Shown: in pieces, positions 1 to 13,899 of the stretch | Numbering within the stretch: position 1 is the stretch's first letter | Layout of the letters: each line of letters starts with the position of its first letter | Assembly (NCBI GenBank): GCA_025345505.1 | Contig: JANVCC010000130.1 | Location: 6,987,125 to 7,051,124 of the forward strand | Source: Todiramphus chloris collaris | Lineage: Eukaryota; Chordata; Aves; Coraciiformes; Alcedinidae | Direction of reading: 5' to 3' | Length of the DNA stretch: 64,000 nt | Notes under the pieces: model-generated | Told to the model about the DNA's origin: nothing | The model's database searches: none | What the model saw: only the letters and a program-made list of their open reading frames with translations | Program-made: the position numbers and the translations under genes

Positions 1-1732
1 CATCATCTAACCATTAGGAAAACTACAGAATAGCACTTGCAAAGAAGCCACCTCTGGGATTGTCCCAGCTAATTCGTTACTTCCTACAGTGGACTGTTCC
101 CAAACACTTTCCAAGTCATCTTCAATCATTATTTCAGCTATTGTACAGCTGTGTTCTCCAGACAAACTGTCCTAAAAATTGGTGGGTGGGGGTGCAAGGT
201 GTACACTTCTGTAGATATTTGGCTATACAGAGACATTCATTTGCACATGTGAGGTCTTCTGCAATGCAGGTCCCTGCCTACATGTCCAGGGTAGACATGG
301 CAGTATAGTCCCCCATGTTATCAGTAGAGTCAATAGCCACTTTACTGGGAAAGACCCAGACAAACCAAAGACACTTTGGCCTTCCGAATGCCATCTGTTG
401 ATCCCTTTCATTCTCTAACATTTTATTTCAATCTTTCTTTCATTACTAATGTACATGAAAAATGAGTTCTCACCACCTGTTACACATCTGGACACTTTCA
501 TCTCGTTTTGTGCCTCAAGACTTCTGATTTTGTTGTGCCTACATGCTATTTTTCTATTCTTGTTCTTGGAAATCTGACCTACTTCCCACTCTGTAAAAAA
601 ATTTCTTCTCTTCAGTGTCCATGACAAGCTAACAATTTAGCTATACTGGTCTTCTACTGCACTTCCATAACTTTCTTCCTTATTGGAAGACTTGGCACTT
701 AATATCTCTTCTTTAAGGAGCTGCCAGCTCTCCTTAACACCTTTTTCCTTTACCCTTGCCAGAATCTTGCTACACTGCTTAAGCTTGTAAAATGCAGAAG
801 CCTATTTTATATTGCATACAGGCTAATGGGATAGTTTTACATTCTTAGCAACACCACCCAGTGTAGTAAACTACTGTCACTGAGCTGACACTACAGACCC
901 GTTTTGAGCAAAGATGAGCTGTTTTCAAGTAAAGGAGTACATAGCAGGATAATAAGCTGAAGGAAGAGACTGATTTAGGTACTCTCATAAGATGATTACT
1001 GTAAGATAAAACACGGGCACATTTTTAATGTATACATAGACTATCCTATTTCATGCAATAACAAGGGAAACTTGGGACACACTATCAAAGTTGAAGTATC
1101 CTCTTTAAATAAATGATCTGTTATCTAACTTGTCAGTGAGTATCTGCTCTGAGGATCAGAAGTGCAGCTAGAGAGACCATCACTCACTGGAGTGCTGCCT
1201 CGTTTCTAATAGTTACTCAAGACACAGTAGAATGAGAAGAAAGTGGCTCCGGACACGTGGAAGTAAGCATTATCCTTGGAGAAAGTATTGTATGCTAGCT
1301 TCTGTTCCACAGTTCTTATGTGCTGCTAGGGAAGCCCTTTACACTAAATCTCAACTCAGCTGGTCACCGAATAAGTACTCCTTATATCTTTGGTCTTCAG
1401 TTTCAAGCCCAGAAGCCCAGACTGCATAGCTCCTGAGCACTGCTAATGCCACCGAAATCAACGACAGGGAATGTGCCTTGATCACACGAAATGTATTAGT
1501 CCAAGAAAACAGGTCATGGAATGGGGCCTTCACACTCTCAGACCTGTGCTTCAACCAAAAGCCTGCACTCCTGATTCATAAAGTAGAGATATCACATCAC
1601 CTCCTCAGAACTGCTAATGATATATTAACATTTCTGAGGCACTCAGACATTACAGTGAAAGACACTACAGTGAAAGAGCAGAATAACAATTCCCACAAGG
1701 AATTTTGTCTTCAAAGCAAGGTTTGAATAGTG

Positions 1733-1734
1733 GA

Positions 1735-1778
<44 letters not shown>

Positions 1779-1781
1779 AAA
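1733..1781. repeat. (GAAA)n microsatellite
   Basis: About twelve uninterrupted GAAA units, ending in aggtggg. Pure polypurine on the plus strand, so length variation and slippage are expected. Confidence 0.97.
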
Positions 1782-4700
1782 GGTGGGAAAAAAATTATAG
1801 GGCAACACTTGGAAAAGTATCTTGCATCCAGTCTTAAATTGAATGCTGCTCAATCTGTGCAGTCTATAAGACAAAACTCTGGAAGACACGGCTCCACTTA
1901 GATAATAATATACGTGATATAAATCTCATCGCATCTGTCTTGAAAGCAAAACCCCTTCCTAAAACCAAACCAAAACTGTTCCTAATTGCATAAAGACTGT
2001 ATATGGAGCATGCACAGGGAGGGGCCCAGTTACTGAACAAAAAGCCTGTTAACTATAATGCTGTAACTATGACACTAACCATAGCATTGCCTTTTTAGCA
2101 CTCTACTTTATGTCAGTAGTGCTCCCTTAACATATTTTTGGTGTGTGTAGTATTGTATATATATAAACACTGCGAGGAATGAAAGACAATTTTGGCCATA
2201 AATTATAGTACTCCGTCTCTTTAAACTGGGTACACAGTAACGTGTTTGTGTTTACTGGAATAGCACCAACATGACTGACAGTGTACAGTGGATTTCATTT
2301 ATCAGGTTTTCCTGATTGTTTCTGCAAGCATTTGCCTCCTAATTGCATAACCTATGCTATAGGTTCATATAGTAGGAATGAAAATGGATTTGGTATGAGA
2401 ATGAACCTGAAGTATCTTAGTGAAAGATGAAGTGTCACCTCTCTCTGAATGGACAAAGTACTAGCTGTACCTGAGAATCCTTGAGCCTATAAAAATCACT
2501 AAAAAAATTACTATGGGAGGCAGCTGTAATATATTCAGGGGTGGGATTTTGCTTTTTAGGAGGGGAAGGAGGTTGCTTTTAAGTCAAACGCAATCAGACT
2601 CATATTCCGTCTCGCATTATCTAAACACTCAACAACCGCTCTGCGCTTCCTTCTCCTGTGCAATCAACCATTTCTGAATGCAGTACAGTAATGTTGCACG
2701 AAAACTCCTGGCAGCATGGTAATCTGCTGCAGAATACCTGCAAGTGCGATTGAGTTCCCACAATCACAGACGTGCCGTCAGAAACAGAAAAGAAAATTGA
2801 AGGGATTTGGTTCCAAACAAATCCCTTAAAACATCAGTGCTTTTAAAACAGAAAATAAAATAATGTTTGCAGATGAGCGGCATCTTTGCAGTTGATGCAA
2901 GAATTCCCTCCCTATTAAGCTGTTCCTTAGGCTGACCCTTTAGACCCAGTTATTGGCTTGTTTGTCCCTGAGTCAATTTGGCTTCCTCTGTATTACTAAA
3001 TAATTCAGGCAAGTGACTCTTCCCTGGCTCTGAGGCCAAGTGGTATAGAGCACCTCCTGTCCCCGAGGTTAAATCACTTTCCTAAAGAGAATAGTCATAT
3101 CCAAACTGCTTATGGTCATGGTTCATGTTCACCTCCTGAACTGTTCCCATACCACTCCTGGGGGACAACTAATCAATACAGGACAAAACCATGCAAAGAA
3201 GCATGTCAATATGGACATCTGTAGGACCTACACATGAACTAAAATCCTGCCCCTGTTTTATTCTGGAGTATAACCGTAGCCTTGTGTGATTCATAAATAA
3301 TTTGCTCCTTTTCTGAGTTTGTCACTAGTAGGCCACTAGTTGGCTGAACCTCTGGCAAGCCAACAATGACTGCCTGGAGCAGACACAAGGGTAGCAGCAT
3401 CACAATGTTCCCTCAGAAACCTTCTCTTCTTTGGAAGAAAAATGAGGGATGAATGTCTGCAACCAGCAGGAGAAAGTTGATGCAGCCATGCACTCTTAAA
3501 ATATCCTGAATAGCTGAATCTTGAAAGAACCCAAAGGGCATCTTTAAAGACATTTAAAAACCTACGAACTCTGAAACCTACAATAGAAGCCATTTACCTT
3601 CACAAAACCAGCAGCTAATCTACTCCGTGTGCTTTGACAACTCAGGAAGAAACTAAACTCTGTAGAACAGGATCTCAAACTTTGTTATCTTAGACTAAAT
3701 CATAGCCTAGTGCTAATAAAACCTATCAAAAAAGGTTTTCTTCTGCTGGAGTCAGCCCTTAGCACTGAAAGCCTGGTGAAATTCAGATACAGAACTAAGC
3801 TTTAGAGCACACAAAATCCCAAATTCTAACAGTAACTCCTACACTAATTCTGGCATTAGATACCTAGCAAACACCATTTGCCTTCAGTAGGTCCTCAGCT
3901 TTCCTCTAACACAGCAGCATTTACAGCATTCCCCTGCCCATCACCTTTTTCTCTCTTCGTGGAAATTTTTGGGGTATGTCCCCATTACAAGGGGTTGTTC
4001 TACTCCCAGCTCTTGTGTATGACACGCAGCATCTGTGATAGCTCTAGCCTGAAATGGTCTAGACTTTCTCTCCCTGGGTGAGCTCCAGAAATGATGAGCG
4101 GGCAGCAGCACTAGCACATCAGCAGGTTAATTTGTTCTTCTTATTTTCAAAGAGGGTTGCTGCCCTTCTCTTGCTAAAAATGTACTTGTGATTAGGTATT
4201 GCCACCCTGATTAAGAAATTGAATTTTAAAACTGAATTCAATGAAATCAAAAACCATAAAGTTTGTAGCATGAAGACAAGACTCTATCCCCATGCTTCAG
4301 ACAGGAATTATTTGTAACGTCTTTTCATAAGATTACTTGCTCAATTCCACTTGATTGACAGGTCATCACCACCAGTTCAGCCAGCAGGTGGAACCAGTAA
4401 GCCCATGAACTGCTCATATGGTATTTCATCCAGTCAGTGGCAGTGGCATGACACTAACAGATCAACATAACACTTCCTATTAATAATAAGTAACAGAAAA
4501 GAAACCCTGAGATATGTCCAGGAATATATCTTATGAAGCCTGCTGTAAGTGGATCATGAAAGTGGGAAGGCAGAAGGTGAGTCCTTACATTACTTTTAAA
4601 AATTCCCTGTCAGTAAACTGATAGAGTATGTTCTTTCAAACTTGCTTGGTGTTTTGTAAAAGGAAAAGTCATGCTCAGCTCTCCCTACTTTTGTGACATT

Positions 4701-7700
4701 CAAAGACACATTGTGTAGTGGCTTGTGGTTGAACCAGGACAGCACTGTGTTGTATGCTTTTAAAGACAAAACGGTTCCTTTATGTTGTATACCCTGTAGT
4801 TCATTAGCATTTCCATCCAGCAGGTTCTTGCCTATATAGGTGTTATAGCCACACTGCTCCAAGATGCGTATCACTTTTCTCTTCACAAATCATCACACTG
4901 GAGCAAAACCCAACTCCTTACCCAAAGATCACAGCCTTCAGGGAGGACAAAGTCTCTGGAGTGCCATGCCCCAGGGCGGGGAGACCGCTGGTTCCCTCCC
5001 ACCCCCCTGCTTTACCTGCCATGGGCTCCCAGCCATGTAATACCAGAGGTGATCACTACAGACAGATGTCGTCTCTCCCAAAGCTGGCTCTTCATATTCT
5101 TCTCCAAAAACTCCAGATCCAAATCCTCAGATGCTGCACATCCCACACTGCTGCTCCTGGGTGACTGAAGTCAGTCATCTTTGCCCATTAAAACTACGTG
5201 CACAGATATTTCTTCACAAACACTTTCCCAAAAACCTTTCCAGACCATCATTAACTCTGCTGATAGTCTATTATATTTTTCTCCCCTCTATAAAAGTCCA
5301 TTTAAAACAAGTTTGATTTTATTATCTATGATTTAGGAGGTGTTCTTATAGCTGTAGAGGGAAAAATAAAATCACTAAACGAACTCCAAAAAGCTTATGT
5401 TGCTTTGCAATTTCATAAAAGTGCCTAGTAAAACTTTTTAGCTTAATTTGACACCAACACGCTTGCAAGGAGGGTGAGGAAATATCCGTGCATTATCTAT
5501 TTCATTAAGCTTTTAGGTTCTCCTTGGTCATTAAGGTACTTCAAATGAGTGTTACAAGGTGGAATTGGTTTCATTGATTACGGCAGTTGTCTTCCAGTCT
5601 ACCGTATAGATCAGTCTATACAAAAAGGCATCTCTGAGCCCATTCTTTTGTTGTCAAGTCAGGATCTTCAGCAACTGACTAATAGCTACTCTTCATCATT
5701 ACTCATTGGAAAAATGGCACAGCCAACACCATCTTACAAGTAATACTGGCTTTTTTTTCCCTCTCTGTGGCATGCAGCCTGGAAATATCTGCTCTTGTCT
5801 TCGCAAACATTCTCTTAAGTCATGGTTTTGTCAATAGAAACCAAAGCGAGTCATTGCAATGAGGTAAATATAACCATTCATAAATGCTAAAATAAACACA
5901 TATGGCCTCCTGCAGTCTGACCCAGACTGATGCAAGTCACACATCATTCCGTTTGTTCGTGTAAGCAACATCAAAATTAAGTCCGTGTCTTCCTCAGTTT
6001 GCATATGGTGGTCAGTTTGCATATTTGGGGTCAAAACAATCAAAGCAAAGGAAAAAGTATTTACTGTTAATTAACGGGGAGTTTTGGTATTACAAACAAA
6101 TTCAGGTTGTATTAGAGAACCTGTGCCCCATACACAGTTTCTGCTGTGTTCAGAAGCAGTTTTGAAATGTTTAAATCTACTTTCCAGCTGATGTAACTGG
6201 ATTTTTTAATGTTGGATAAAATCACAAGACTATTAAAAGCCTCCTTGTTTATGTACACTTTTCCTAGAGGAAAGGTTGAGGAACAAAACATTCTTTTTAT
6301 GGATTGTAAGGAAAAATTGGTTAAAAACAGTCCCAAATAACGTTTGCTACAAATATATTCCCATTCTTTCAATCATTGTCATACACAGGAATGGCAGGCA
6401 ATGTCCATAAGAGCTTGGGGCTAGATCTTTCCATTACATGGGAACATCATATCTGCTTGTTGAGAGACATCTCTTCAGAACCCTTGGAGATTCTGGAGAA
6501 TACCAAGAGAGACTGTAAGCACCACCCAGCCTCCCACTGCCTGTCCTCTAGGCTTCTGATCCCAGTCATAATCCTGACCCACAAGCCTTGTGTATGTAGT
6601 TAGATACCTCAGAAGAGGGTTTACTAAAGTTGAGCACAGAGTTGTCCAATCTGCCATGACAGCAATGCAGGAAGAGTCCCATACTCCCTAGGGCCTTGTC
6701 ACCTACCTCCTCATGGACTTCATAACACAATGCGCTCTAGAAGAAGAGGACACTACAGCTGTGATCAGGGATTTCTGCCTTTCCTTCAACTGAAAAGTGA
6801 AGGTAGTCACGGTGGTAACTCACTTTCATAACGTCACAGCGGGAGCCAAACTCACACATAGGAAAAAAATTGAAATTCCTTCCCATGGATAAGGATGGGG
6901 AAGAAAAGTAAGAAAATAAGGATAATGAAGAAGGAAAGGACTATCACAGTAAGAGTGCAGGCTAGGAGAAGGTGCTGGGAGGGACAGTTCTAAACCCTTC
7001 TGTCCTTTCCAGGGCGTACTTACAAGTGAACTGAGACTGGACTGTGAAAAGGGCTTCAGTCCCAGTTCCTCTCCAAGACCTGTTTATATAAAACCATCAT
7101 TAGGTAAGATACATGACTAGTAGTTTGTAGCAGTATCTGAAACCTTGGCCTCCCTGATCCAGATGACTGCCCCATAAGGCTGCAGAGATTCATTAACATC
7201 TCTACCACGAATGCCAAGGACCACATGGAATGTGGCATAGCTTCAACATCTAAGGCTGCATGTGCATCTTCCCCACCGATCACCAATAGGTTGCTAGGTA
7301 GGGAACTTCCCAGATAGGTGAGATGAGCACCTTGGAATAATTTCCAGCAGAAAAATGCATAAAAGCCTTTCTCTTGCACTCCAGGCAGCTCCCTTTGTCA
7401 CTGGGGACTGTACTGAAGAGGCACAATTCCATCACTTCCTCTTGTGATTCAAAGGAGCATGTTTGCTACTGCTATATTTTCTTCAGAGCCTGACTCACCA
7501 GCAATTTCAAAGGTACCTGTGAGGTCCATCTCTTGTTGAAGATGGATCATATTCATAGGTCTCCTAAGTTAGGCATGGGTTAGGTCTCAAAACTGCTAAG
7601 CACTTGGGCACTAAAGTGCTTCTGACCATGCTTAGAAAAAGAATGGCAGGTGCCTGAGAAATTTCAGTGTTGAAATCACCAGCTTCAAGGGACTCAAGGG

Positions 7701-8259
7701 ACTTGCAAGCACTAGGTATGGCTGAGCAAGAGGTTTTAATCTGCATTTTCATATTAAGCTCCTCAAATGGGGGTTAAATTCTTAGGACTTTCTGATTAGT
7801 AGCAGAGGCAAGCTAGCCAGTTGAGTGGGAGGCTTACCAATGGCTTAGTTTAAAAATATTACTTGTATGCAAAACTTGTCTTCAAAGCAGAGTGTATCTA
7901 AACAATGTCAGTTTGTCATGTATTTCATACTATATTGACAACTTTGGTTTGACTTTTTTCACTTATATCTTGTAATATAGAAATATAATTATAAACAAGC
8001 AAGTCTAACTTAGAATCTCAAATCACTGTGAAACACTAAAACTAAACAAGTGAGTAAGTAGTAAAGTATGATCAAAAGCTGAGTGTCTTTTCAAACAGTT
8101 ACTATCAGTCTTCCAGCTTCACATGTAGCACCTAAAAGCTGTTGCTTAATATCCCGTTCCCCATGTGACAACAACCTGATATATGAAGTATACTTCAAAC
8201 TGTCATTTATCTAATTTGAAACAAAACATTTGGAATTAGAACTTCAGACCAATGATCCA

Positions 8260-8381
8260 CCCAGGCTGGATGACACCTTGAGTAACCTGGTCTACTGGGA
8301 GGTGTCCCTGCCCAAGGCAGAGGGGTTGGAACTAGATGATTTTTAAGGTCCCTTCCAACTCAAGCCATTCTATGATTCTCT
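8260..8381 (+). mobile_element. CR1 LINE 3' end, 5'-truncated
   Basis: The block runs from ccaggctggatgac through ggaggtgtccctgccc and gttggaactagatgat to the diagnostic end, ccattctatgattct. This is the 3' untranslated end of chicken-repeat-1 LINEs, in plus orientation, so antisense to TBXAS1. Only about 120 bp remain, with no reverse-transcriptase sequence, which is typical of heavily 5'-truncated CR1 copies. Confidence 0.93.
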
Positions 8382-11102
8382 CTCCAATACATGCAAAACA
8401 ACTCAAAGAAAAAAGCATTTAATCTTTTTTCTCCCCAATGCCAAAATGAAAATTTGAAAACATCAATCAAAGTAAAGCAAAGCAAAGTTTGCTTCTGAAG
8501 ACTCCTCATGGGTTTCAAAAATACAAATGGGTTCAAGATGCTATTTAAATTAAACTACTGGAAGAAAAGAGCTATTAAAAATTACAAACAGGGCTGCAAC
8601 CTCCACTCAGTAAGTCAGCCATGGACAGTAAGAAGTTAGGGGTCTATTCTGTAGGAAATACCACCCTGTATTTTCCCTGTTCTTCTGCTCTTTCTTTAAG
8701 CATCTGCTGCTAGTCAGAGACAGAGCACTCCCTGCCCAAATATGTCTCTTTTTATGTTAGTTTTCCTTTGAAAAATCATTCAGAAAGAAAACACCAGGTC
8801 AGCTGTAATGGCTGCACGACAAGCTGTCAACAAATCACATTTGCAATATCTGCTTAACAGAAGAATTTGAATTCCCTGCCCACTACTTCACAATTGTTTC
8901 TAATTACGTTAAGTGTATATTTACACATCAGGGGAAAAAACCAAACTTCTTGTATTAAGATCTCTACATCTATCTGTCAAAACACTAATGCATTTTTCTG
9001 ATAGTAGTAGCTGCTTTCATTCCTCATTTATTTGTCCCTCAAGAAGAGCTAGGCTATAAAACTTTGTAAGTAGTTGCATAGCACACTTCCAGGATTTTAT
9101 CTTCCAAGGTTTCATATTTGTGGTTATTTCTACAGCTTCAATCAAGTAAACAAAAATAAATCCTAATTTATCAAAACATGTTTATAAAAGAAATAGCATT
9201 TGTTCATTTGTATCTCTCAAATTAATTTGAGCATATCAAGAATTAAGAGTTTGTCATAAGATAATTTCAACAATAATAAAGTCCTATTGTGTACAGATAA
9301 TATTACAGGAACTTATCATGAGTTCCCTGGAGCTCACAATTTCAGTAAAACAGCCTCACTTCCCAAACAACCTGTAACCAGACTGTTCCTCACATCAGTC
9401 TTACTTGATTTCTTCAAGGAGAGCAGGTAAAATGCTCCTCTGAGTATCAGCAAGTACCTCATTCAAACTAAATTAACAATTTAGTATCAGCTACTTTTGT
9501 ATTCTCAAACATATTAGGTTTGTAACAGCAAGAAGTGCAGATCATGAAGCATAAAGCACATCACCATATCTTGTCATCTTAAAAGTTCTAGGATAACAAA
9601 AAAATTAAAAACACCACAAAATCACATGAATTGGAGCCCAGGCCCCAGAGTTCACCTATACCTTTCTTGCAAAACAAGCCTCCTTCGGGTGATGCAGCAT
9701 TTGGAGGGCCTGTTTCACACCCCATTGCTTTGGTTTTACTGAGCTGTCACTGTGACATGAAAATAAGGAACAGGTCAGATCCTGAATTCTCCCCTCTTGT
9801 GTTGCTCAAAACACCAGCGCTAGCATTTCAGCTGTAGACAAGCTGGAAGCTCAGCTTACACAGTAGGACAGAGCAGTATTAGGGATTTAAATTCTCTTTT
9901 ATTGAGTGCCCAGGGAAGGAACATGTGCCAGCCGTGAGAATAAAACACCTGCAACCTTTCGCTGAGTATTAACCCCACAACAGCCAGGCACACATGGAAA
10001 GGCAATGGAGAACTCGAGTGGAGGTTGCCATAGTCCTGCCTGATGAGACTCCCCACGTGAAGGAGAAAAGAGGTTTCATCTCTCTAGGAGACCATGCATC
10101 AGTGAAATTTCCAGGCTGCACCCATACTCAGCACACAGATTGCACTTGATGGCATGCACCTAGAGTTTTTGCAAGTTATCAGGATCTGCACTTCCAAGCC
10201 CAGCTTTATTGATGGGTGGGAGAGGGGGAAAGGAACGGGTTGTAGTTTCCAACCATCAGTGCTGGCTAGTGTAGCACACACTCCCACATCACAAGAACTC
10301 ATTTTGCATCTGCACAGCTGCTTCTCCCACATCTGAGGTCCGTGCTGAATCCTCCCAGCATCCAACAGCCTGCAAAATAAAAGGGAACTCGAAATTGAAA
10401 AAATAACCCTCTGCAACATCTCTAAAACCCTGCTGAAATTTTTACTTAGAATAAACCTTAACCCTGGGACCAGCCTAAGTTCTTACAGACAAAACTAACT
10501 GTGCACTGCCATTATAATATAAAAGCTACTATGAGAACCAAGGGAAGAGCTGAAAAAAAAAAAGAGAGCTGCCCCTTGCTTCTTGACCACTGAAGAGGGA
10601 AAAACCAAGGCTGCAACATCCAGCCACCAGGGCATCCAGAGAAGGTCTAATCTGACACAGTGAAACACCAATTAGGAAGAGGGCATTCCCTCTAAAAACT
10701 CAATTCAAACATTAAACAAAATAAAACCAGAGCTGGTTAGAGAGGCATAAATAAAGCAGCATGGCTGAGAGAAACTGGAAATACTGCAAAATCAGTTCAT
10801 TTCTCCAGGCTTTCTGTAAGAGAAAAAAATGGAGAAATGTTCCAACAAAATGTTATATATCTTTTTGGAACAAAATAACTTTACTTTGCAAATTCAAACA
10901 ACTTTGGCTTTACATTAGAAGCTGTAACTGAAACAAAATATTCTAATCAACTTCTTATTTTTATTTTGGCTTTCAACTCTTCAAAATCAACCACAACATG
11001 CAACTTCTATCTTCCACACATTTCCTAATCAAATCTCAGAAAACATTAAGGGCCATGTAAGGTATATATATTTTTTTTATTCTTGATGCTGGCGATATAT
11101 AT

Positions 11103-11280
11103 AGAATCATAGAATTGTCAGGGTTGGAAGGGACCTTAAAGATCATCTAGTTCCAAGCCCCCTCCCATGGGCAGGGACACCTCCCCCTAGAGCAGGTTGG
11201 TCAGAGCCCCATCCATCCTTAAAAACTTCCAAGGATGGGGCTTCCACCACCTCTCTGAGCAACCTGTGCCAGTGTCTCAC
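11103..11280 (-). mobile_element. CR1 LINE 3' end, 5'-truncated, minus strand
   Basis: It starts with agaatcatagaatt, the reverse complement of the CR1 terminus. It continues with gggttggaagggacctt, gatcatctagttcc, cccatgggcagggacacc and ending aacctgtgccagtg. It is close to the usual avian CR1 consensus as I remember it, so probably one of the younger CR1 copies here. AT-rich sequence (gatatatatag before, aatatatag after) flanks both ends and may be a short target duplication or may simply be local composition. Confidence 0.95.
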
Positions 11281-13649
11281 CAATATATAGCATGCCATCT
11301 TTTCCTACTGCAGTCAATTACAATTATATTAGGAAGAAGTTAAGATAACAAAATAGAGCATTAAAAGGTTTTAAAATATTAGACTGAGTGCAGTCTTTGT
11401 ATCCTAAAGCATATGGAAAAATGGGGCCAATTCTTTACTTATGTTATTCTATACTGTTTTTCCCACAGAATCTCAATTTGATTGTGCAAATGTAACATTT
11501 ATAAAGAAAATACCGTCCTGAAAGTTTTTAATATTACTTATGAAAAAAAAAGAAAAAAAGTCTTTAATGTGAAACGAATCCTTCACAAGCTCAGGATTCT
11601 CAACCTTTAGACATAAAGCTCACATGACAACTTGTAGAAGTTGGTAGTGATCTGTAGAGTCCTGTCACCAGAGAGCGATACTAGCAAGTGAGTTTCCTTG
11701 TTCTTTAATAATTTTTTGTTGAGTCTGTGTTTACTGAGATTCTTCAGGGGCTTATAAACTTAAGCAGTTTGGTCAGCTTTTCAAAGTGTTTTTTATATCC
11801 AGCCCTTACACTAGAGGGAACAAAGCCAAAGTTAAAGAAAAAGGCTCTGGGATTATTTTTCCCCACAATGGATAAATAACCTGATCTTTTCCCCAAGCTT
11901 CTTCTCCAAAATAGTGAGACCATTTTGACTGAAAAATTTGTAATGGAAAAAACTAATTGAAGCAGTTAAAGTTTGATAATCTACTGAAAGGTATACATTG
12001 TAATAGAAGACATTGGGCAACTTTTAATAATAGATATCACCATCGCCTCTGCAACAATACAGCTTCTATGGAACTGATGAAATACCAGTATAGTTCTGAT
12101 GACATTAAAACGTGACTGAAGGTCAATGGCTGGTTAAACTGGAATGTTTCCGAGCCATTGTTAAATTATTCAGAATTATTTTAGGAAAGCTGCATAAAAA
12201 GTGCAAGAGTGCAGTTTTAGCTTCATCTAAATGCGCATACTGAAACTGGAAAAGGAAATGGGGAAACTGTCCTTTGCAATTGCCTTGAAAAGGGAAAAAA
12301 AGAATATCTTGTTTATCTTCAACTTAGAATTAATCTAGCAGGGAAGAACAGTGCAAGGTAGTTCTTGTTTTTACTACTTATTTCCCCAAATCCTTTTCTG
12401 CAAGAGCAAGTGTAAAAGGAAAAGAAGAAGAATGGAGCATTACTTCAGGAAAGAATGTAGTTATTTTAGTTTCTGTTGCTTAACACTAGTAAGAAAAGAC
12501 TGGCAGAAGTAAATAATTAACAGTGATAAACAATCCTTTTCTTTTGCTGCAGGATAGGTGTTTCCTGATCCCTGTATATATCTGTTGCTGGGTATGTGTC
12601 CATGGGACTAAATGGAGCCTCCTCTAGCTGTCTCCAAGTCTTTAAAAACAGGTGAATCAACATGAAAATGAGCAGTGGCCAGGTGTGCTCAAAAGTACAG
12701 AGTACTCATGCTGCAGAGCTGGGAGCAAGCCATGCAGTGTGAGAACTTGAATTTTACACCCCTCCTCCTCTTTCCTTTTGCTTTTAATTGTGGTGAATTT
12801 AACACTGATGAAAAGTCAGCAGCACCGTCAAGTGCTCTGCAACTTCCCTTGGTCGTGGTCAGGAGCATTGCATACACAGCACAGCATTTCCCCAGCACCT
12901 GCATGACACACTGCTGTGTGTTCCTTTCCTAAGGTTCAGACCAGCCAACTATTTGCTATCAACTATTTACAACAAATGGTGCCAAGATACGTGGTTGCTA
13001 TATAAACAAGGAAGAATTCTCACTAGAGACTAAAATAAGACCTGCCGACTCATTTTTCACTTGTGATCCATAAGATTTCTAGCTGTAACACACAGTCAGT
13101 GGTAAGGAGGGCAGCAGCTCTACACATCCTTTCCCATGGAGGTTTTGCTCTTGCAGAATGAACATTACGTAGGGTACGATCACAAGGAAAAAAACAGGAT
13201 GGCAAAAATTTTTGCTTAGACCAAATCTAGTGGAGTTAGTCGCTAGGTAATTTTGTGAAGATCAGAAGAGAACTTTCCAGTCTCCGGTCAGAGAACCACT
13301 ACTAAAACAGCTGCATCAGTTTAAGATGCTCCTACCCCATCAGCTATTTGCCAACCCCCATCTATTGTAGATTACCACCATGGAAATGGAGCCGGTGGAG
13401 AGCTCTTATGAGCACTCATCATCTGCTTCAATGCCAAGTCAGCCTGCATAGTTTTGAAAAAGTCCATGCTGATACATGAACTAAGATGGATTAGCTTCTG
13501 AGCTGAACCAGATGAGGAATGCTCACATGATCCATTCTGTAGGCCTTGCTGTGGGAATGGTAAGTCCCGCTAAGACATCATAACAAAAGGTTGTTAGAAT
13601 TGTGCTAGATAAGAATATTGTCATTATATCAAATAAAAATAAGAAAAAA

Positions 13650-13694
13650 GAGGGAGAGGGAGAGGGAGAGGGAGAGGGAGAGGGAGAGGGAGAG
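13650..13694 (+). repeat. (GGGAGA)n, left of assembly gap
   Basis: About seven hexamer units of GGGAGA, pure polypurine on the plus strand, running straight into the N run. Apparent long frames through it are repeat artefacts. Confidence 0.97.
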
Positions 13695-13794
13695 NNNNNN
13701 NNNNNNNNNNNNNNNNNNNNNNNNNNNNNNNNNNNNNNNNNNNNNNNNNNNNNNNNNNNNNNNNNNNNNNNNNNNNNNNNNNNNNNNNNNNNNN
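13695..13794. other. Assembly gap, exactly 100 N
   Basis: One hundred N characters. This round number is the usual placeholder for a gap of unknown length. It sits inside the polypurine tract, where assembly would be expected to fail. Confidence 0.99.
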
Positions 13795-13899
13795 GGAGAG
13801 GAGAGGAGAGGAGAGGAGAGGAGAGGAGAGGAGAGGAGAGGAGAGGAGAGGAGAGGAGAGGAGAGGAGAGGAGAGGAGAGGAGAGGAGAGGAGAGGAGA
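13795..13899 (+). repeat. (GGAGA)n, right of assembly gap
   Basis: About 21 perfect pentamer units of GGAGA. The unit differs from the hexamer on the left of the gap, so the tract is compound. The plus strand is pure purine. Confidence 0.97.

Noticed and set aside
3336-3593. 85-codon minus frame ending at a TTTACCTTCAC splice-like sequence
   Set aside because: The protein does not resemble any TBXAS1 segment.
4596-4886. 96-codon minus-strand frame, considered as a transposase or exon remnant
   Set aside because: No recognisable motif and no splice sites.
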